From Saccharum officinarum (taxonomy: Eukaryota > Streptophyta > Magnoliopsida > Poales > Poaceae), in assembly GCA_020631735.1 (NCBI GenBank), contig CM036231.1, forward strand, positions 2,011,831-2,075,830: 64,000 bases of DNA, in the 5' to 3' direction. This document shows, one piece after another, positions 23,101 through 34,127 of this stretch. The notes beneath the pieces are model-generated. The model saw only the letters and a program-made list of their open reading frames with translations. It had not been told where the DNA came from and did no database searches. The position numbers and the translations under genes were made by a program. The stretch's first letter is position 1. The number at the start of each line of letters is the position of its first letter.

Positions 23101-25085
23101 TGAAGGGGTAGCAGCATCAGTTCTTCAGCCACCCTTTCCTGAAAAACCAGCTGCATTCTCTGGGGATCACATTGATTCACATGGAGCAGTAGTTGATGCG
23201 AAAGTTCAGGTGGGAGATGTTTCTATCTTCGCTGACATAAATCATTGTTCTTTGGTTAGTTGTAATCTTTTGCTTTACTTTTGGGTTCAGGATGCAGGGA
23301 ATAATCAGTCAGACAAAACAAGCCAGGGGGTTCAAGTTTTAGATGACATCGATAACCTTCAGGTTTTTGTCTAGCTATTATTTATTTCCACATTTTATGC
23401 GAAATTTTAAATGTGCTATCCTTATTTTCCACTTTGTTGATAACAGATAATAAAGAACAGTGACCTTGAAGAATTGCGCGAACTGGGTTCTGGAACCTTT
23501 GGTACTGTTTACCATGGAAAGTGGAGAGGTTCGGATGTTGCTATAAAGAGAATCAATGATCGATGTTTCGCTGGGAAAGCATCTGAGCAAGAGCGTATGG
23601 TATGAAATGTTTTGTTCTAAATTGAATCCACAATGTTCTAACTTTTCTTTTGTTTGTAGAGGACTGATTTCTGGAATGAGGCAGGCAAGCTTGCATCTTT
23701 GCACCATCCAAACGTAGTAGCATTCTACGGTGTTGTTCTAGATGGACCTGGTGGATCTGTTGCAACGGTAACGGAGTACATGGCTAATGGCTCACTCCGA
23801 CAAGCATTGCAAAGACATGAAAAGTATACTACTCTTTTCAATGCCAACATAATGCTTTTCATATGATGACAACTTTAAGTTCATCTTATTCTATCAGTAG
23901 GATCTTTGATCGGCGTAGGCGTCTATTAATTGCAATGGACGTTGCATTTGGAATGGAATATCTCCATGGGAAGAATATTGTGCATTTCGACTTGAAGAGT
24001 GACAATCTGCTTGTCAACCTAAGGGATCCTCAACGGCCTATATGCAAGGTGCTTATCTTCATAAACACCCTCCCCCCTAATTGTGCATGCACAGTAAACT
24101 AGATCAGATAACCCTTAATAACTTATGCCAGTGAAGTAATGCACTTGTACCTTATGCTTATAATTGGATGCGTAGGTTTTTTTATTTGTCTTTAAGGCAG
24201 CAAGTGACTAAGTAAGATCCAATCTTTTTTTCACTTGTATTAATTAATCAAAAGCACACTCCCACTCATATGGACTAATGTGTTTATGGAGTACAATATT
24301 ATATTTGTTTTATAGAGTGTGCAATCTTTGAATGTGAGAAATGTCTTCGACTCTTGCCATACCAAGTATGTAGTAATTCTTTAGAGAATTGTTGGTTCCA
24401 GCACTAGCAGAACAACATGCAAGGTTTTAAGCATCTCTGATATTCTTGGTTGCGTTCGGACATGAGGATGACCTTCCTATTTTTGTAGGTTGGTGATTTG
24501 GGGTTATCAAAGGTCAAATGCCAGACACTAATCTCTGGTGGAGTAAGAGGAACACTTCCTTGGATGGCCCCTGAGTTGTTGAATGGCAGCAGCAGCCTTG
24601 TCTCTGAAAAGGTTTGGTTCAGTTGCACCCTTTGGCCTAATGTGTGCACTCCTTTTTCTTTGACATGCGTCTGGAGGAATGTGTGCCTGTTCCCTGGGTG
24701 ACCTTCATATTCTTTGGATGTAGGTTGACGTTTTCTCGTTTGGCATTGTGATGTGGGAGCTACTTACGGGTGAAGAGCCTTACGCCGAGCTGCGCTATGG
24801 TGCCATTATAGGTACACGCACATAACTTATGCTGTTATTATATCTTAAACTTAGGGAATCCAATGCCATTCTTGTCCCTGAACTTTCTGCCAACTTCACT
24901 CAGGTGGAATCGTGAATAACACGCTGCGACCTCCGGTGCCCGAGTCCTGTGATCCCCAGTGGAGGTCACTGATGGAGCAGTGCTGGTCAGCCGAACCCTC
25001 GGAGAGGCCGAGCTTCACCGAGGTCGGCAAGAGCCTGTGCGCCATGGTGGCGGCTCCTACCAAGGCACAACAACAATCGAAATAG
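20182..25085 (+). CDS. Raf-like MAPKKK with N-terminal PB1 domain, nine exons, 1276 aa
   Basis: Exons: 20182-22930, 23058-23209, 23291-23362, 23447-23599, 23660-23823, 23901-24048, 24489-24611, 24724-24811 and 24904-25085. All introns are GT-AG and the phases sum to 1277 codons. The start is the ATG at 20182 in the context ggtgATGGCG. Residues about 33-142 form a PB1 domain ([11 protein letters not shown]...[16 protein letters not shown]). Residues 250-950 are disordered and Gln/Pro/Val-rich. The C-terminal kinase (about 998-1265) has [15 protein letters not shown] (K1025), HFDLKSDN (D1127), a DLG in place of DFG (D1149), and GTLPWMAPE. This is the architecture of plant B-group Raf-like kinases, cytosolic Ser/Thr kinases in osmotic, ABA and hypoxia-type signalling. 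That role comes from the family and not from this sequence. The gene appears intact. Confidence 0.95.
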
Positions 25086-26077
25086 ATGCTTTAGCCTTCT
25101 TCTGCCTCTCGCGCCCTTCTGTTTAGCAGACGGACTGTTTCAGTCTTCAAGCCGAGGAGGTGCCATGACTAGCTTCTGTACATGAATAAGTTGAAGAAAG
25201 ATAGGAGAATGTGGCATGCTTATAGAGTCGGTGGATGGTTGATGCTTCTTCCTGTCTTGCATTTGGCATGGATCGTGGAAATATATAGTATATAGTAGCA
25301 CAGCGTAGTGTAAGAGTGAGCCGTGAGCATGTAGGTCAATCATCAGTACATTTGGCGAGTGATGCTCGTGCGGTTTCGTCCATTATGCCCTCGTGTTCGT
25401 CGTTTATTTCTCGGTTCTGTCCGGGATTTCTTTTTCGTCCGTGTTGATGTACCAGTGCCGTGGAAAAGAAGTGGAGCATTTCAACAGAAAACAAGCGGAG
25501 TGACCGCAAACTTTCTGCGGTACAATCCAAATGAAACCCGCCACGTTTGTACTCTTTGGACTGATGGTTGTCCACAAATGACAAAATTGTGTTACGTCCT
25601 CTTTGGACTGTGATGTTGCCCGCAGATGACAAAAGTATGGTACGGCGTTTTCTGTTTTGTGGTGGAACTGGAAAATGCGACGTAATGCCGTCAGTCAAGA
25701 GGAACAAGACAGGCGTCTTCTGTTTTGTTGTGACGTAATGCCGTCAGTCAAGAGGAACAAGACAGGCGTCTTCTGTTTTGTTGTGGTACCGGACGTGTCT
25801 AACGCGAAATGCCGTCAGTCAAATGGAACAAGACAAATGAATGAACTTGAGTTAGTTGCCAAATCCAAGCAGCCATCAAAGCGACGAAAACTACGGACGT
25901 GAAAAAAAGGCAGGCTAACTGAAGCGTTGATTGTCTGTCATTTTTTTTTGGACTGACCTGTTTCTATTGATGTAGCAGAGAGTATAGGTGGGTAACACTA
26001 GTTTCATCAGCCTCAGGGTGCCTGTTCGTTCGGACGCCGCGCTCGCCGGGGGGCTGCCGGGGCTCAAGCCCCCCCTA
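25086..26077. other. 3' flank of the kinase gene and spacer with local duplications
   Basis: The first 250 bases presumably hold the 3' UTR. Further on, 'ctctttggactg...ttg(t/c)cc(a/g)c' with 'atgacaaaa' occurs twice (about 25551 and 25601). No coding sequence is seen. Confidence 0.45.
25679..25784. repeat. Perfect 53-bp tandem duplication
   Basis: The unit beginning GACGTAATGCCGTCAGTCAA and ending in TTTTGTTGT occupies 25679-25731 and is repeated without change at 25732-25784. A third, diverged partial copy (aatgccgtcagtcaaatgga) follows near 25806. Perfect identity implies a recent duplication or an assembly artefact. Confidence 0.85.
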
Positions 26078-26988
26078 CCCTGGCAGAGCCAATGGAGCCC
26101 CCCTTAAAAATTTGAGCCATTAATCACAGGGAACGAGGGGCTGGAGGCGCTGCTCATCGCTGACGGAGGTTGAAGACGAGCAGGTCGTGGTGCTGGCCGC
26201 CTGGCCTCCTTCCTGGGTCTTTTTTATGTGTATTTCAGTGGCCCAAGATGTAAAATAGAGAAGCAAGTTCGCAGCCCATTAAGAAACCGGTCTTTTTTTT
26301 TCTTGCTTTCATCCCATCAGTCACGGGAGGGGGGAGACGGACGGGGCGTGCGAGAGTCGCGTCGAGCACGAGCGGGCGAGCGACAGCGGCTCCAGCTAGG
26401 GTTAGCGGCGCGGCCAGGGCCAGCCGACCAGCGGCATGGCGGGCAGAGGAGCCTGCGTCCCTCACCCGGCGGGCGGAGCTGCGGAGGCAGCAGGCGAGCA
26501 GCCGTGCCGCACGCGCATCGCAGTCGCAGGCGCCTGGGTGACGCGGCAGCATCGGACCGGCGGCGCCGGGAGGCGGCCAGGCGAGGCAGCAGCACGCCAC
26601 ACGCCAGCGAACAGGCCAACGGCAATGTGAGCAAGGCAGCAGGCAACAGGCCAACAGCAGGTATATACGTATATACTTTGATTCACTAATTTTTTTTTGC
26701 TGGTATAGATTGCTTCTAATGAATCATGAAGAATACGACAGCGACACTTTGTGAATGCGTCATCATCTATCGATTTTTTTTTGTTGGTTAGTTCTAAAAA
26801 TTGTATCTTTTTTACTTCTATTTATGCGTTTTATGATGTACTTTTGATTGATTATCATAGTTATCACGTAAAAGGTTTAAAACTGCTATATCTTAGCTTT
26901 GAACGAGATATAATTGAGTGAAGTTGGTCTAACTCTCTATTGCCTAGCCCCTCCTGAAATTTTTTTTCTAGATCCGTCACTGGCGCTT
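26078..26988. mobile_element. Probable hAT-type (TTF/ZMYM-like) element fragment
   Basis: The right end reads 'tagcccctcctgaaattttttttctagatccgtcactgg', that is CAGTGACGGATCTAG on the other strand, which resembles the CAGTGGCGGA ends of a common grass hAT family. The left end near 26078 (tggcagagccaatggagcc) is weaker. The interior has a GC-rich exon-like block (26320-26640) followed by AT-rich DNA but no transposase. This is a tentative assignment from the ends. Confidence 0.4.
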
Positions 26989-27010
26989 CCTAGGTCTGCA
27001 CACTACCGGC

Positions 27011-27150
27011 CCAACAACGCCTGCTCCCTCTCAAAAATATCTCTCCCACCCCCTACCGAGAGTCATCCCCTTCACTCCAACAACGCTGGCTCTCTCTAAA
27101 AAATATCTCTCCCGAGTCCCACCTCCTACCTAGAGTCATCCCCTTCACTT
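27011..27150. repeat. Tandem duplication of about 70 bp
   Basis: The unit 'ccaacaacgc(c)tg...aaaatatctctccc...gagagtcatccccttcact' occurs at 27011-27079 and, with small changes, at about 27080-27150. Confidence 0.65.
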
Positions 27151-27469
27151 GTCTCACTCCTTTCGAAGCAGATAAGGTCTGCCACCGTGCCCGCGCCCGA
27201 CCACGGCCAGCTCGCTCCAGGCGTCGCTCGTGCCGACAGTGTCCTACGTGTCTTTCTGACCTAGCGCCGCCTTCCACGCCTGGGGCCCTCCTCGTTGGTG
27301 CGGTTCCTAGCCAGGCCGTGGGTGCGGACGCCGCTGACAAGGCTCATGGTGGTCGTGCGGTGCTTGCTCTCATATGAGAGCGAGGAGGAGGAGGAGGAGG
27401 GGTTTTGGAGGCGGTAGAGGATGGGGAAGGAGGGACCATGAGCTTGTTGGCTACCGCAATTCCGCACCA

Positions 27470-28085
27470 GGTAGGTCGACGACGCTGTGTTTCAAGTGTT
27501 TCAGGCGTTTTAGACTCATGTTTCAAGTGTTTCATCTGGATGTTGCATAAGTAGATCCTGGAATGTTGCAACGACAATATACGCATGTTGCAAGCTTATG
27601 TTTCAAGTGTTTCAGTTGTTTTCCAACGTATATTTCAAGTGTTTTATCTGGATGTTGCATAGAATGCATGCTTCATCTGTTCATACATATGTTGCAAGTG
27701 TTGTTTCGTCTGGATGTTGCACATGTTGCTATGGCTATACACGCATGTTTGATTCAAATATTTCATCTGTTTTCAGTCATATGTTTCAACTATTTCAACT
27801 GGATGTTTCAAAAGTAGATTTGGAGGAGCATATGCTACAATGGCCCCGGTGGCTGGGGGACAGCGGCCTACCGCAGTCACCTGCTACTACTGTTGGGGCG
27901 TCGTTGTGAGTCACCGTGTGGCGCCTAAGGCCGGTAGACGCCTCCGCGGCTCGCATCCGCAAGCGGGGTGAGGCATGTGCGCTTCTGTCTGTTACGGCCC
28001 TGTTACGCGGGCGAGGTGGGCGCGATGCATTCGAATGGGGAGCAGCATCCGGATTCCTCCTGCAACTGGACGTTCGGGCGCCAGC
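27470..28085. repeat. High-copy grass repeat with 'atgttgcaagtgtttcatctgg' words, copy A
   Basis: Irregular reiteration of 'tgtttcaagtgtttca', 'tctggatgttgcat' and 'aagtagat' (27480-27825), followed by a GC-rich block ending in 'ggacgttcgggcgccagcac' near 28068. The same order of parts occurs at 46840-47525 (copy B) and 53290-57220 (copy C, interrupted). It is dispersed and non-coding, and its class is not resolved. Confidence 0.65.
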
Positions 28086-28260
28086 ACTTCCGTATTTTCA
28101 TTGTTATTGTTGTTGACGTTGATTTGGGTCACACACTAGTAGGGGCTAGATCATCCGGAGTTATTTTCATTGTTATTGTTATTGTTATTGTTATTGTTAT
28201 TGTTGTTGACGTTGATTTGGGTCACACACTAGCAAATGGCCTAGCACGCAGTGAGGGGAG
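28086..28260. repeat. (TTATTG)n microsatellite between two copies of a 30-bp word
   Basis: The word 'gttgttgacgttgatttggg' followed by 'tcacacactag' occurs at about 28109 and again at about 28202. Between them is a pure (ttattg)n run at about 28166-28205. Confidence 0.75.
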
Positions 28261-28504
28261 GTCCTAACGGGAAGCCGACCAGTAGGTCAGCGAGGCCGAT
28301 TAGACGCTCGTTCTTCACCTAATAAACCCATGAACGCCTTCCGGGTAGACCCATCGAGAAGACGCACGACGGGTTGAAAGGCCACCTAGAACGCCCACAA
28401 ATCCTGTTGGGAGACATGTAAGACAACATGGGTTGGAAGAGATAATAAGGGTAAAAAGTGGATATAAATTGATAATAGTACCTCAATTGCCCGTGTACTC
28501 CATA

Positions 28505-28848
28505 TTTTATATGGAAAAAGTCTATTTGACCCTTCCAACTACGGGGCGGGGCGTCTATTTTACCCCTGAACTTTGCAAAACCGGTCAAATCACCCTTCGA
28601 GCGGTTTTAGGCGGCGGTTTTGCTACTGTAACAACGGTTTTGTCTTTTCGTTTTTATTTATTTCGTCTGAATCTTTGAAAAATCATAATAAATCATAGAA
28701 AAATCATAAAATAGAAAATCTATTTGTTGGACTCCACATGAGTAAATCTATACAATGAATATATAATATAGTATGCTTTAATACAAAGTTTTTATTGTAT
28801 GAATTATTCAAATTAATTACAGAAAAAATAGATCCAAATTTATAGCAT
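28505..28848. mobile_element. Single-armed relative of the 12.3-13.6 kb foldback element
   Basis: Carries the same order of parts as the left arm and repeat unit of that element: 'ggaaaaagtcta', 'ggtcaaatca', 'gcggttttgcta', 'aaatcataaaat', 'ctccacatgagtaaatctat' and 'agtatgctttaatacaaag'. The inverted partner arm is absent. It ends within about 125 bp of the start codon of the TRF-like gene, so it forms part of that gene's promoter region. Confidence 0.75.
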
Positions 28849-28971
28849 AGGCGCCGCATACTCTCGCGCAAAAGCTGAGCAGGCTGCAACCAAAACCTCA
28901 CAAAGCAGCAGCCTCCCACCTTGCTCGAATCCCCGCCGCGGCGTCTCCAATCCGCACGAAGCGCCCCCAAA

Positions 28972-31773
28972 ATGCCGCGGGTGACGCCGGCGGGCGCGAG
29001 GCTCATCCTGGACCACGTCCTGGGCGACCCTTCGGTCCCCGCCGCCGCCGTCGACAAGCTCCTCGCCGCGCTCCCCTTCCCCTCCGACCCGACCCCGCGC
29101 CTCCGCCGAGCGGTCCTCCTCCGCCGCCTCGCCGCCGACCCGGTCTCCGAATCCTCTCTCGACACGCTCCAGCTCCTGGCCTCGCTCCCCGCCCCCGCCT
29201 CCCCAATCGCCGCCGCCCACATCGCCGTCGCGGCCTTCATCGCGGCCTCCGCGTCCGACTTCGACGCCGCCGCGAGGGAGCTCTTCGCGCGCCCCAACGG
29301 CCGCGCGCGCCTCGCGGTCGACGAGGGAGGGTCCCCGCGCTCGCCTCCGATGAGGTCATCGCTACGGCGGACCAGTTCGAGGCCGCCGTCGGGAACTCCT
29401 TCTCTCAGACCGTCCTCAGGGGCCTGTGGGGCGACCGGTCCGCCACGGAGGAGCGGGTCAGGGAGCTCCTCGCCGCCGAGTGGGCTGCGATTGGGCCGTC
29501 GCTGCTCGTGGCGGCGGCTGAGCGGATCGTCGGGGATGGGGCCGTCGAGACATGGCGTGCCGCGGATGAGGCCACCCGTGTCAAGTTGCACATTTTGGGT
29601 GAGGATTTTTGTTTTTTGGTGCGTGGTTTCCCGGGCATTGTGGTTTGATGAGTAAATTTGTCGGTAGCCTCTGAATTGGATGAGTCACGATGCTATAATT
29701 TTGCTCATGCCATGGAGCAGCGAAGATAACCTAGATAGTTTACAATAAATGCAGATGCAACTCAAGGTTATATACAAGCAATGTACTCGTTGCCCATTGT
29801 ATTTTGCAGCAGCATTGTGATATTTGAGTAGATTGCTTTATATCTGGTGCAATTTAATAAAAAATGGGAGCATTGAGTCAGAATTTAGAGTTCATATTCA
29901 TCTTGGGCTAGAAATCTATTTGCCTTAAAGTGTTATCTCTGAAAGTTGAAGCTATCCCAAACAGGTAATTGGAGTGTGCTTGCTATTTTTGCATCTTCTA
30001 GTTTCTTGTTTATCATAGATCAAACTACATAATTTTAATCTTGTGAATAGTTTTGACGGTGCCACTACAATATTTTAATGGCTTTATACCACTCACATCA
30101 GTTATTATAGTATCTTTTTGTTTGTCTGCATCTATGTTTCTTATTGGTTTTGCAATTCTATGCATTCCATGTAGAGCAGTTTGCGTTTCATCTCTTTTGG
30201 GCCAGCTCTAGGTCTTTATGTGCATTGTTTTGCAATTCTGGTGTTCACAAGGTCATGGCCTTCATAGCCTATAATTGATTATATGAAATGAAATTTACAG
30301 CTGGGGAAGAAAAAACACGTGAGATTCTGGGCAAACTAGAAGAACCTACCTGCAGTGCAAATCCAATTTCAACACCAGCTGTTGAGAAGGTGATTGACGC
30401 GCTCAAAACAAGCTGTGCTGACCTTCACAGTGTTGTGGAGGATCCGCTTCCAGCTGCGAAGGCAGTTGCAGATGAGGTATTGGCTGCAAGGATGGAGAAA
30501 GCCGTTAGTTTGAATGCTGAAGAAGTAAGAGGTCAACCAACAACTTGTGGCACTGCAGGCCCGAGTGCTCCTAATTATAAAGACAAGGGTCCAAGTACAG
30601 GTAAACCTCACAACCTTATGGATTGGAACCCAACAGCACGGACCTTTCAGGTGAGCATTTGTTTTTGAAAGAGTTATCTTTGCTTTTGAACTTTCTCCAT
30701 ACTGAACTTGCTTTGATTGGTAAATTGAATTTGTGATTGTAATAACTAGCTTTCGTTTCCATTGTGATTGAAAATGATATCAGTGCCTATATCATGTCAA
30801 TATTTTGCATTAAACCTTGTGTGTGTACATTTTATTCATTTCTCTACTGATTGAGTTTTCAGTACGAATTGTTCTCTACATTGCCAACTTTCTGCTCCTG
30901 CCTACATTCCCTATGTTTTCTACAAAATCTGGATGATATTTGTTATGAAATATTTTGAGGATATATGCGTTCTTGGTAAGATGCTCTGACCATGACAAGA
31001 AATAATCAAATGGGGTCACAAAACCTGATAGTTGTAGGATTTTGTTTCACTTCAGTAAGGTAGCTACTGAAATTTGGATTTCGGATCATGAATGCTCCAC
31101 TAAAGTCCCTCTTTGTGTTGCACTCAAATGTAAACTTACTATAGTCTAATTTAAGCTCAATCTAGATACCTCATAACTTTTAGTTAGCCTATAGGATAGC
31201 TTAGTATCACAACCGCAAAATGTTAGATTCTGGTCATGTTTCTGAAAAGAAAACACTTGTTTGCAGTGGGAGGAGTCACCTGGTCCTGAGAGTTCAAAAT
31301 CATCATTACGTAGACCGCACTTGCCTAGCCCAAGGAGAGCACCAGTTTCTCCTTTGCCACTGGGAGAAAACAAGAATAGGCGTAGAAGGGCAAGGAAGTG
31401 GTGCTTGTTAGAAGAAGAAACACTAAGACAGGGTGTTGAACAGTATGTATCGTCTTGATGTTCAGATATTATTGTTTGACATCTCAGATATCTTGTTCTA
31501 AAACACTGGTGTTTAGATTGCTGTTGTTGTATGTTCCTCGTCGTTATATTGTGCTTGTTTCATGTGTAGGTATGGTAGTGGCAATTGGAAGGATATTTTA
31601 AATAACAATCCTGACGTTTTTAGCGGCAGAACACCGGTGGGTACTTGATTACGGAGTATTACATTACAACGAAGTTGCTGTGGTTGCCATTGAAGGTACT
31701 GACGGGTTTTATGTATGATGATGTATTGTAGGTGGACTTGAAGGATAAGTGGAGGAATATGATTAACCGATAA
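28972..31773 (+). CDS. TRF-like Myb (telobox) DNA-binding protein, five exons, one frameshift in exon 1
   Basis: Exons: 28972-29598, 30301-30650, 31267-31442, 31570-31636 and 31732-31773. Introns are GT-AG. The total is about 420 aa. Exon 1 begins MPRVTPAGARLILDHVLG and is Ala/Leu-rich. Its frame changes near 29325-29340: upstream reads RARLAVDEGG, downstream VPALASDEVIATADQFEAAV. Both halves look genuinely coding, and only a one-base deletion (or two-base insertion) relative to an intact gene makes the exon-1/exon-2 phase work. Exons 3-5 encode RRRARKWCLLEEETLRQGVE, YGSGNWKDIL and VDLKDKWRNM, which is a Myb/SANT domain ending in the telobox seen in telomere-repeat-binding and TRFL proteins. 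A nuclear DNA-binding role follows from the family. Whether the locus is functional depends on the frameshift being real. Confidence 0.85.
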
Positions 31774-32253
31774 TGTAATTGAGAAACATGTAGGTGGACG
31801 CTGGAGCCCCTACTCCTTCGGACAGGACTACTTCACGCTCTAGAGCAGTACTACTCCGTCCCTTAATGTTAGTCGTTCGGAAAGCGTGTCTGTGAGGGAA
31901 ACACGGTTTTCTAGAGACAAACATTTAGGGATTTAGGGACAGAGGGAGTAGAGCACCTTCTAATGGTTTACTAGGGTGAAGTAGCTAGCCTGTTTACCAC
32001 TTACCACTGTAGTCGTGATGCATTTAGCGACGTCACCAAGTGAGCACACTAGACTCTATCGAACTCCAGTTTCGCTAATGTCGGCCAAACTTTATGCAGA
32101 ATGCTTATCGAGTGGCTGATTCACCGCACAGGTGTATTATGAACTCTATTTTATACGGAGTATTTCTTATATGTATGCTGTTATCGTTCCTGCATGCTTT
32201 GCATTGTAGCTTACTCGTATATGTAAAGTATACATACATATACAGTAGATCAA
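31774..32253. other. 3' flank of the TRF-like gene
   Basis: Contains the 3' UTR and the short Stowaway-like element listed separately. I see nothing coding. Confidence 0.45.
31847..31951. mobile_element. Stowaway-like (Tc1/mariner) MITE
   Basis: Inverted ends 'tactccgtcccttaatgtt' and 'agggacagagggagta', with the central 'ggttttctagagacaaac'. About 100 bp long and bounded by TA. These are the standard features of grass Stowaway elements. Confidence 0.75.
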
Positions 32254-32973
32254 CATTACCCTGCGTATCTGCGGCGGGTACACAAAACGCGTACCTGAGG
32301 ACGTGTTTCCAGTAAAAACCGTCGCAGCGGGGTACTCTATCGTTCCGGACCGGCCTCCACCCGGGGTCTGTGGCGGACATACGGAGCTTCCGGTATCACG
32401 CACGCGGGCCCGCGCTCGTGGGGGGAGAGAGAGAGCAGCAGGCCAGTGCTTGGGGGACGGCTGCCTGGGGACGTCGTGCCGTGCTCCAGCGGCCGGCCGT
32501 CGTCGCGCGGAGCTCCGCGGGCCAGGACGAGCTCGTGGCTGCGACCGAGCTCGCCTCGCGCCGCGCCGTGCTCGCCCGCACCGGAGGAGGCGACCGTCCC
32601 CACGCCGGGCCCGTCGGAGGGACTAGAGGAGCTCCGCGGTGGCTGGCCCCGCACCCGCCGGAGGAGGCGGCCGCCCCCGCGTCGTGCTCGCCCTCGCGCC
32701 GTGGCCGTGCCCGCCGTGGCCCACGAGGAGCGCGGGCGACACGGCCGGGAAGAAGGGGAAAGGATAAGGAGAGAGAAGAGAGACATGAGAGAATAGGGAG
32801 GGAGGGTGGCCGGTGGGAAAAAAAAACTGACCCGTGGGTCCCACTGATATAGAGTAGAGATATAGAGGATGAATGGGTGCGGGAGAAAGTGATATAGAGG
32901 AGAGAATCTTGATGATCAGGACAGAATATTCTTTTTAGAGGATGAATTTAGAGTACGACGAGTGTGGGTAGTC
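32254..32973. mobile_element. PIF/Harbinger-type element, second family member
   Basis: The right end 'gacgagtgtgggtagtc' is followed by TAA (32974-32976) and preceded by the family's subterminal block (gaatattctttttagaggatgaattta). The left end is diverged (cattaccctgcgtatctgcgg) and its target copy (CAA) is imperfect. The interior is GC-rich. It abuts the next family member with only the TAA between them. Confidence 0.65.
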
Positions 32974-32976
32974 TAA

Positions 32977-33855
32977 GACTAACTGCACCGGGTCCGGTAA
33001 ACACGTCCGCTACGCGCGGATAGCGTACCGAATAGCTGCACCGGCGTCCTGTATACGGCCGCTTCATCCGCTATCGCTTCGTCCGTCCGCCAAATTTGGC
33101 GACGTAGCGTTCATCCGCTATCCGCCGCGCGGGACCCACGACGGAGGGGGGGGAGAGAGGAAGCCGCCGACGCCGCGCCCCTGCTTCCCCTCGCCTTGGC
33201 CGCCGACGGCGCGCCCCTGCTCCGCCGTCGCAGCTCGAGGAGGCCGCCGTCGCAGCTCGCCCGTTTGCCTCCGCGCTAGCTGACCGCGCCCGCGAAGCTG
33301 TCGCCGAGGCTCGCCGCTCCGCGCGCTCGCCGGTGCCGCTCCGCGCCCTCCGCCGAGGAAGCTCCACCGGGCCGCCGATTCGAGACCAGGGAGGAAGCGG
33401 AGAGGGAGGAGGGGGAGCTCCGCCGACGCCCGCCTGCTCCGGCCCCGGCGCCCGCCGACGCCGCGCCCCTGCTCCGCCGCGCGGTGAAGGAGGACGAGGC
33501 GTGGAGGAGGAGGCGGTGGCGCCGCGCGGGCGAGCTCCGCCGAGCCGCGTGGGGGAGCGCCGCCGCCGGGCCACGCGGGCGAGCGCCGCCGGAGCACGAG
33601 GGGCTGCCGCGCGTGCTTGCTGGAGAGGGAGGTGGAGGGCGGTCGAATGGATAAAAGAGGATAGGGGAAAAAGAAAAGGAAAGAGAAAAAGGGAAAAAAG
33701 GAAAAAATCTGACAGGTGGGTCCCACAGTGGATAGAGGAAGATATAGAGTATGGATGAGTGCGGGAGAAATTGATATAGAGGATGAAATCTCGATGACCA
33801 GGATAGAATATTCCTTTTAGAGGATGAATTTAGAGGACGAAGAGTGCAGTCAGTC
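32977..33855. mobile_element. PIF/Harbinger-type element, third family member
   Basis: TAA at 32974-32976 and 33856-33858. Ends are GACTAACTGCACCGG and, on the other strand, GACTGACTGCACTC. The right subterminal block 'ggatagaatattccttttag' matches the elements at 16639 and 32254. The GC-rich interior is open in several frames but has no recognisable protein. It ends about 270 bp before the start codon of the FAD oxidoreductase gene. Confidence 0.8.
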
Positions 33856-34127
33856 TAATGCGGATGCTCGACGGCCGGAAAGGCCCAATAAATGGCCCGA
33901 ACGTTGACCATTGATGACTGGGCTTCCTGATTCAGTACCTGGAAAATCCAATCAGTCCTGGAAGGGAATCCTACGGGCTGAGAATGCGCCAGGCCCACCA
34001 AATCCTCGCCACCATCCCAGGGGAAAAAAAATCCTCACCCGCACGCTCTTTCTCTCAGCAACGGCAGCTGGAATCCAGGAACCGCCGCCGGCAGCTTTTC
34101 TCGTCAAAGCCCGGAGCGCTGGACGCC

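Noticed and set aside
29600..29655. Continuation of the TRF-like exon 1 to a later stop
   Set aside because: The homologous frame ends at a good donor (TTGG|GTGAGG) and joins exon 2 in phase. The run-on is intronic.
32337..32852. Long frames in the GC-rich DNA around 32.4-32.8 kb
   Set aside because: They lie inside the PIF/Harbinger-type element at 32254-32973. Composition effect.
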